A program made the position numbers and the translations under genes. Below, in pieces: positions 57,275-64,000 of a stretch of DNA of 64,000 bases (position 1 is its first letter; the number at the start of each line of letters is the position of its first letter). This DNA comes from Hemibagrus wyckioides. Its lineage: Eukaryota > Chordata > Actinopteri > Siluriformes > Bagridae. The notes beneath the pieces are model-generated. The model saw only the letters and a program-made list of their open reading frames with translations, did no database searches and was not told the DNA's origin. The stretch lies in NCBI RefSeq assembly GCF_019097595.1, contig NC_080712.1, positions 26,192,146-26,256,145 on the forward strand. The letters are read 5' to 3'.

Positions 57275-60200
57275 TTACTGACAGAATGGTGAGGCTGTGG
57301 GGTCAAAGGTCTTAAATACATCCCTTAATGGCCTGTCTTTTTTTTCCACTTCTTTGTCATCACCTAGTTCTTCCTCCTGGGCTCCAGTAGTCTGTCCAGT
57401 AGGTCTGCTCTGTCGGCTGTCTGTGTAAGCTGGCCGTATAAGCCCCGCTAGTTGCTGGATTGGTAGGTTGTGCATGGCGGGTGCTGTTGCACGCACAGGG
57501 GAGCAGGAAGGAGCTGCCATCGCTATCGGCATGATCTGGCCTGGCTGAGAACCATTGGTCTGGTTTTCTGAGACTTCGGATAAATCTTCACTCTTTTCAG
57601 TTACCACTGGTGAAGGCACCTGTGCCGGTGGAAGGCTATCAGATTTCACTGTTTGCTTTAAGATGCCTGTATTTTTCAGGGGTTCCTCTGGCTCCCGTTT
57701 TGGCAAAAGCAAGGTGTGGTTACGTGGATCATACAAGCTAATTCCCCCAAGCAATGTGGTAGGGCTTTCCAAGCCGCTACCTGTGGAAGATGCCAAGCGA
57801 GGGACGTATGGAGGCAGTTTCTCTGAATCAGATCTAGCTGAAGTGGAAGACTGACGAGATGCAGCTCGCTGTAATCTTGGATCTGAAACCCCTACACCAG
57901 AGGAACCTTCTCTCTTGACAGGAAGCTTTGAGTCTAGGCTTCCAGACCGATTTATCCTGGCCTCTCCGGCTTTATGAGTCCGGGGATCTGTTGGTTTCTC
58001 TGCGTTAAGTCGAGGCTGCAGAGTCCTGCCATGAGGGATGCCTTGCGCATCCACATCTTCTCTAAGTCGAGCAGCTGCCAGGCGTGGATCTGGAGGAGGA
58101 AGAACAGAGGATGGATGGTCTGAAGAAGAGGAGAGGTTGCGGTTTAACTGGGCATCTGCAATGAGGGGTGGCAGAGGAAGATTAATAGAAGGTTCCTGTT
58201 TGGGAATCAGCAGTGGAATAAGATCCTCAGGTGCCCACACTACACTGTGAGCAAAGGCCGGCCGCTGAAGGAGGATGTCCACTCGGATATGGCTAAACTG
58301 TTTGATTTGGCAGCGAGGGTCACGCAGCATAGCTCCAGGACTAGGATCAAGTGGGATTAGCGCAGCTCGTTCCCTCAGCTCACGTTCTCCTTCCTCATCC
58401 TCTTCCCCAGCAGAAACCTTCTGAGCCACAGAGGAGCTAGTGTGTGGGTGGTGGTGAGGAACTGCCTTTGAGTTCATAGGCTCTACCGGCTTAGCCTTGT
58501 GGGTATCTCTGGCTAATCTGGGGTCAATTACAGTTTCTGCTTCTCTCCTGGTGTCTGGAACGTGCTGTCGAGAGTCAACCAGAGCCCTTTCCTTGTGAAG
58601 CCTGGGGTCAGTCAAGGGGATCGGCACACCAGACTGAAGCATAGACTGTTGGGACTGTTGTGTCTGCAGCATTTCGTTCTGCTTTTTTAGAGTCTTTAAG
58701 ATGGCTGTGACACTGCTGCCATCCTCATCATCACTAGAATACCAATTTGTGGTTTCATCTGAAACAAAGAATACATTAATTGTATATGAAATGCATGCTC
58801 AGATTATTATATGTAAATACATACACACAACATATTTCCTCTCTGACCTTTGTCTCTGCTGAGGGGTGTGGAGTCCTGTCCCTCACTTCTATGGGAGTCA
58901 GAGTCCTGTTGATTTTGATTCAGGTGTAGAAGCAGAGCTTTCTGAACAGCTGGCAATATATCCTGCATGCCACTGTGGGACTCGGCACTGCCTCCCTGGA
59001 GCTGCTGGGGGTCCTGGCCTTCTTCTAGGGACAGGAGAAAATTTGGAGCACTGTAAATCAGGGGTTCAGTAAACTCTTTCATTCAAAAAATAAAATTATA
59101 CTCCCCCTGGTGAGCACAGTTTACATGTAATACACATTACATGTATTTTGCCTTTAGATTTGATATATACTTGGGAGGTGATTTGTCTTCGGTAAATAGA
59201 TAATTAACTATTACTTGCATTTTCTTTTTTATTTGTTGTCGTTGATTTCTGTGTTAAATCAGGGTTCCAGCTTCATTAGAATTCGCTAAACATATAGTGT
59301 TTCATACAATTTTGTGGACATTTGTTTGACAAATGAGCACTCAATCTAACTGGCTTTCGTAAGGTAATGCTAGCACACTAAGCAGTGTCTAAGCTACGTT
59401 TGCGCCCACTCAAAATCATACATAGATCATCCACACAATAATTATACAATCAGTATATTATGCAATGAATATTCTAAAATTCTAAATATAAGCCTTATTA
59501 AGTGTAAAAGAAACTGCTGATGGAAGTATAACTGAAAATTAATCAGCAACTTTTTCTGCAGGCTTCATCTCAATAAAGCTTCTTCTCACTAGTGATTCTA
59601 TTGTATCTCAATTTTTGTGTAGTCACTTTGTAAAGAATTTAACTAACTTTACTAATTTATTTGTAGTCCAGATCAAGCTCTAGACTGAATTTTTTGCTGC
59701 TACTTTTCTTATATGTACAATACAAAAATGTATATTACATTTAAATATTAACTTTCATTAAATAGCCAGTGATTAAATTGACATCTTTTTTTAGCTTCCT
59801 GTCAGTTTTCCAAAAAGAGCATCATCATCATCATCTGTCTAGGATTTGCAGTGGGCACATGTTACTCATTGCAAATAGATGATTACTTTCTAAAGGAACA
59901 GAGAAAAAAAAAGTTAATCAAGTTTCATTCCTACCTGCTAAAGCAAGTGGCTGGACACTGAACAAGCTTTTAAAAAACTCTGAGGGCATCTGACTCATAG
60001 CTTGAAAGGGTGCGTTCATCTGTCCGCCAGCCAAAGTCTTGAACTGTGCCCCCTGCTGGTTCATCTGAGGATTTGTATTCTGATGGAAGACTGATGGCTG
60101 ACCTTGCAGTCCTGGAAGTGGCATGGGAATGCCCTGGCCAAAGCCCTGTGGTGGTGCTTGTGTTGGAGGGCTCTGGGGAAGACCTGGTAATGGGAAGTGA

Positions 60201-62647
60201 AGAGCAGGACCTCCCATGGATCCAGGAGAGCCTGGAGGTGGTAATATAGAATGACTGTGGCCAGGGGACATCATACCTCCAGTCTCCACCTCCTCCTGAG
60301 CAGAGCCTCCACTACCCTGAAACTGTCCAGATGGGGGAGAGGTGCTATTGTAGAAATTGGGCCTAAAATTGTGAACATCATCACAAAAAACATAATTAAT
60401 ACTAATAACTGCATGATTACAAAGTTTTAAAACAATTACCACCTTGGTGATCATCAGTTCATTCTAATTTATCAAAGAAACAGAAAATCAAAGGACCTTA
60501 GCGCAATCTTCTGTGCCAGGTCCACAGTTGGCTGGACTTTGATTTCAAATAAAGAGGGGATCTTCTTGCTGCCATCCTGGGGACTCCCTGAACCAGGTGT
60601 AGGCAAGAGCCCTACACCAGGAGGTGGTTTAGGCAAAGGAACAATGCCCTGCTTCCTCAGGTCCTCCAGCTCCTGCTCTTCCTCATTAGCGTGCTCCTCA
60701 TCTGTGTTCAGAATCTGAAAATGTAAATATACACACAGCATGCAAGCAAATGAGAATGATAAAAGATCATTTTAAAGATTACATGAACAAACAGTCAGAT
60801 GCACAAAAGTATAAGCTCTTACCTTGTCTAACAATTCTTTTGTCACCTCAGTTAAAGGATCATGAGAGAATTTGCAGTGGTCTCCTTGGTAGCACTTTGC
60901 TCCAGTGTGGAAGAACTTACAGGGATATTCATGTGAAATATGTGTCAAGGGTCAATAAGAAGAAAGAAATAAGGCACTTGACGTTTATTTCAATAACCTG
61001 AACACAATTCACATAAAATGAATAGTTCTTTTGATGGTTTTTTAAGGATATTGTGCATATAGATGCAGTTCTCTCCTTTAGTACAGTATCCCTGGACATA
61101 GAACTTGCAAAGTTCTTTCTTCTTCTCTGGGATTACATTGTCATGCTCAAACTTGCATTGATCCCCCTGTGAAAAGACAATCACAGGCCATTATGAATAA
61201 AATCCAAGTCAGGCAACATGCCATGCATCACAAAGATGTAAAATGCAAAGACTTACTTTAATGCACCTGCCCTCAATGAAATATTTACAGATGTTTCTCC
61301 CGTTGTGCTCAACCGTGTGTTGATTGATGAACTCTTGACTCATGATTGGACGCTTTTTCTGGAAACACTGCTGGCCGTGCCCTTCCTGCAGGATCAGGAA
61401 TATACTATTTAAACACAGTTATTGAATATGAAATGCTAACCAATGTCATTAGAGAGCCTCACCCCTTTCGTTCCACCTCCACTTTCTCCAGGTTCTCCGC
61501 CTCTTCCCCGACCACGGCCCCAGTTTTTGCCCTTCGGTTTCTTGTTCTTGTTTAGCACACCACGTCCCCTGCCCAAATTTCCTCCGCCACGTCCTCGACC
61601 ACGGGGACCACCAACTAAAACAGGTGAGTGAGAAAGAAGTGGATCCAATGAAAATAAAACTGATGAACAAAAGGCGATAAAGTCCCATCACCTGGCTTAC
61701 TATTATTAGAACTTGAGAGCATTTGCCTTCAAAATTATGCCATGATGCCTTCAAAATTATGAAGGTAGATGAAGACAGACCAAAACAAAATGGACAGGTA
61801 AAGTCTTTGAAAGTGATAAAACACTGACAGTGAAATTAAAAGATGAGCAAAACATTTAATCTTTCACATACATTGCTGCCCTTTTGTGCTGGACTTTGTC
61901 CCCTGTTCTTTAGATGACCCCTTGCCGGATGTGCTGACCTCTTTGGCTTGTTTGTATTTGGAAAGCTGCTCACAGAAGTCGTCCTGATCCTCATCATAAT
62001 CATATTTCTCTTCACTGTCGCTGTTTTTGCGCTGTGATGATCTTGCTGCTTTTCCATGACCTCCACTAGGTTCGTGTTCACGCTAGACACAAGCAAGTAC
62101 ACAGGCAGGAACAGCAAGTGGTTAGACAGGGGACAGTGAAGGAATTTGACCTCTAATGCTAAATCTAATATCTGACTTATAAGTGAACTAAAATTCACCT
62201 GTGCAAACCGACCATCGTAATCCCGGTAAGAGCTTTTGCTCTTTTTGCTCTTGTGTCTGTCTTGATGCTCATGATCAGTATTGTAACTGTCAGAACTAGA
62301 TTCACTAGACGGTGAGTGGTGCTAAGAGAGCAATAAAAAAAAAACACAGGAAAATCAGAAAAGTTTGAGAAATAACACTTTCACAAAGACATCATGTAAT
62401 GCATTTTAAAGGAGAAAGTGGGGAATATACCTTCTGTCTGTCCCTTCGCCTTCTTTTTGATTTGTGTTTCTCTTTGATTTTCCTGTGTCTCTTATGTGTG
62501 TGCCGATGCGATTTGTCATCTTTCTCCCGCACTTTTTCCTTTTCTCTGTCTTTTTCTAAAACTTCAGGCTCCACCTTGGTTTCCTTTTCTTCTTCAATCC
62601 CAATCCCTTCATCATCGATTTCTCCATCCTCCAATTCACCGTCCTCC
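57275..62647 (-). CDS. zc3h6: Zinc finger CCCH domain protein 6 (first exon not found)
   Basis: Nuclear RNA-binding CCCH protein, paralog of ZC3H4, which limits extragenic transcription; ZC3H6's own role is less clear. Exons, 5' to 3' on minus: 62647-62431, 62321-62199, 62082-61872, 61614-61463, 61385-61257, 61166-61052, 60932-60823, 60714-60497, 60362-59935, 59024-58848, 58758-57275 (TAA). Phases match, giving about 1,120 residues against 1,189 in human. Order: acidic start ([13 protein letters not shown]), Lys/Arg-rich likely NLS, Arg-Gly-rich stretch ([16 protein letters not shown]), then three CCCH fingers (CKYFIEGRC..., CKFYVQGYC..., [10 protein letters not shown]...). A proline-rich middle ([15 protein letters not shown]), [13 protein letters not shown] and scattered DPRL motifs follow, ending [25 protein letters not shown] and [12 protein letters not shown] favour ZC3H6 over ZC3H4. 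The initiator exon needs two bases of phase and was not found to the right. Intron 60933-61051 is AT-AC. Confidence 0.95.
58759..58847 (-). other. zc3h6: zc3h6 short intron
   Basis: An 89-bp GT-AG intron, donor GTCAGA and acceptor TGTTTCAG, separating the exon ending in CTCAGCAGAGACAAAG from the large last exon. Confidence 0.85.
59025..59934 (-). other. zc3h6: zc3h6 intron, 0.9 kb
   Basis: AT-rich intron with no recognised element. Confidence 0.8.
60933..61051 (-). other. zc3h6: U12-type AT-AC intron of zc3h6 (119 bp)
   Basis: The minus-strand donor is ATATCCTT at 61051-61044, the exact U12 AT-AC consensus. The acceptor ends TTTCAC at 60933. A branch-point match ACCCTTGAC (60952-60944) puts the branch A 12 nt from the 3' end. 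Splicing here restores CAC-A|AT-GAA, giving YMHNEYPCKFF, the expected join between the second and third CCCH fingers. No GT-AG alternative joins these exons in frame. Confidence 0.93.
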
Positions 62648-64000
62648 CTTAAAAAAATACAATCAGGGTCAAACAAATAATACATGTGGATGTACATTCC
62701 AGCAAACTACTAGGGTGCCAATACAACTGAAACAGATGATGAGAACTGGGCCAGTAGTAACAGAAATGGAATGTACCTGTTAACACAAGATCTTTTAAAG
62801 CATTATTGCAAAACATAAAATCTTCTAAAGCATTCTTAAATTGTCAACATGACAGCCTTGGAAGCTGTGTGTCTTGGAGGAAATAGCTCAGCTTTAACTG
62901 AGTGTCCAAAATAAAGTCATCTAGCAGACTGTGGCCCAGATGCAGGACCCGGCAGACTTTTTCAGCAGACTGAACTGAACACTTGAAAATACTGTAGTAA
63001 CAGGAGTCAAACTAAATATGGAGAGAAAAAAAATGTGCACTTTTTTTCTAAAAACATTTTTGCATGGCTTCTGTATGTCCTCGGTTGCAGCCTCAATCCG
63101 ATCACAAAAATTATATGTCCATAAGATTGTGGACACCTGACCCCACATGTTTTTGAACATCCCTTTCCAACATTAGTCCCCTCTTTACAGTTCTACTCTT
63201 CTGGGAAGGCTTTCCACTAGCTGTTAGAGCGAGGCTGTGAGGATCTGTGATCATTTAGCTACAAGAGCATTAATGAGATCAGACACTGGTGTTGGGTGAG
63301 AAGGTGTGGGGTGCAGTCAGTGTTCCAGTTCATCCCTAAAGTGTTCAGTGGGGTTAAGATCAGGGACTGTGCAGGACACTTCCACTTCAGCTTTAACTTT
63401 GGAAAAGCATGAACCTCTTAATGAACCTGACTTTGTGCATTGTCATTTTTGGGCCCATTAGTTACAGTGAAGGTGAATTTTAATATTACAGCATACAATG
63501 ACATTCCATACAATTGTATGCTTCCAACTTTATGGAAACAGTTTAGGACAGGCTCACATATAGGTGTGATGGTCAGGTGTCCATATACTTTTGGCCATAT
63601 ACAGGGCTAGAGAACATGGGCACGGACGTTTTGAGACTATCTGACATTTTTTTTAGACTTTTAACCATCTAAAAAAAAAGAAAAAAAAGAAAGAAAGACA
63701 GGTCTTGCATCTGTGCCACAAGTCTCAAATTTGAATTGCCTTATCTATACTTAAGTGGACCATTAAAATTTTTTTAATCATCCTGCAATAAAGTACAAGC
63801 AAATGATACTACTACTGTAGTAATGATTCTACTATTTATGTATATACTCTCATTTCTACCTTTTAAGGAGCAAGATTTTAGGCTGTGGCTTTGTAAAGAT
63901 ATTTCTGGTGACAACTGTTCTACAAAGGAAGGCATTAATGTGTTTTGTGGTTGTAGTGAATGCCAGCAGAACCATCATCTTTCACTCTCACTCAGTTTTT
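62648..64000 (-). other. zc3h6: zc3h6 upstream intron
   Basis: Sequence upstream of the first recognised zc3h6 exon. It holds a Tc1-derived element at 63114-63599 and an A/G-rich stretch near 63670-63700. No coding exon with the required phase was found, so the first exon is probably beyond the window. Confidence 0.65.
63114..63599 (+). mobile_element. Internally deleted Tc1-type element (486 bp)
   Basis: Terminal inverted repeats: 'tatgtccataagattgtgg' followed by 'acacctgacc' on the left, and 'ggtcaggtgt' followed by 'ccatatacttttggccata' on the right. TA flanks the element at 63112-63113 and 63600-63601. A piece near 63460-63560 ('acagtgaaggtgaatttt', 'catacaatgacattcca', 'tccaactttatggaaacag') matches the transposase region around [19 protein letters not shown] of the intact Tc1 at 53856. 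Most of the coding region is missing. Confidence 0.85.

Noticed and set aside
61443..61631. Proline-rich plus-strand frame
   Set aside because: It is antisense to the Arg-Gly-rich exon of zc3h6.
57275..62647. zc3h4 as the identity of the minus-strand gene
   Set aside because: Both end with DPTASPFCQ, but [21 protein letters not shown] and [12 protein letters not shown] match ZC3H6.
62776..62830. Possible first coding exon of zc3h6 before a CAG|GTACAT donor on minus
   Set aside because: The phase would fit, but in the required frame a TAA precedes any ATG, so it cannot be the initiator exon.

Overview
The window is vertebrate nuclear DNA. It has AT-rich introns of up to about 19 kb with GT-AG borders, long dinucleotide microsatellites, tRNA-derived SINEs, an L1-type LINE fragment and many Tc1/mariner elements. 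The gene content and repeat load point to a teleost fish. Two of the repeat types resemble ones I associate with catfish genomes, but that is only an impression. Nothing here is prokaryotic or viral.

Three protein-coding genes are supported. (1) 165-41415, plus strand: the 3' half of integrin alpha-9 (itga9). It has 15 exons running from the thigh/calf region through the transmembrane segment and GFFRR tail to the stop, with a 3'UTR to about 42950. The 5' exons lie left of the window. (2) 44585-56448, plus strand: a divergent vinculin/alpha-catenin family gene of about 1,448 codons. One uninterrupted exon of 3,294 bp carries most of it, flanked by small exons encoding the N-terminal and actin-binding tail regions. 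(3) 57275-62647, minus strand: zc3h6, a protein with three CCCH zinc fingers, in 11 exons. Its first coding exon was not found and is probably to the right of the window. Genes 2 and 3 converge tail to tail.

The rest is introns and intergenic DNA filled with repeats. One itga9 intron holds a 3.3-kb satellite of about 207 copies of a 16-bp, almost G-free unit, with higher-order structure. The 18.9-kb itga9 intron carries a 5'-truncated L1 nested in an older SINE with a perfect 17-bp target duplication, further SINEs and an internally deleted Tc1 element. Two consecutive introns of the vinculin-like gene each carry a 1,248-bp Tc1 element. One has an intact 343-codon DD34E transposase and the other is stopped at codon 269.

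The most notable observations are an AT-AC (U12-type) intron inside the zinc-finger region of zc3h6, the giant intron-free exon of the vinculin-like gene, the structured 16-bp satellite, and the intact Tc1 copy. I found no evidence for a new multi-gene system. The three host genes share no obvious pathway, although integrins and vinculin-family proteins both act in adhesion. All homology statements come from reading translations against remembered family sequences; no database search was run.
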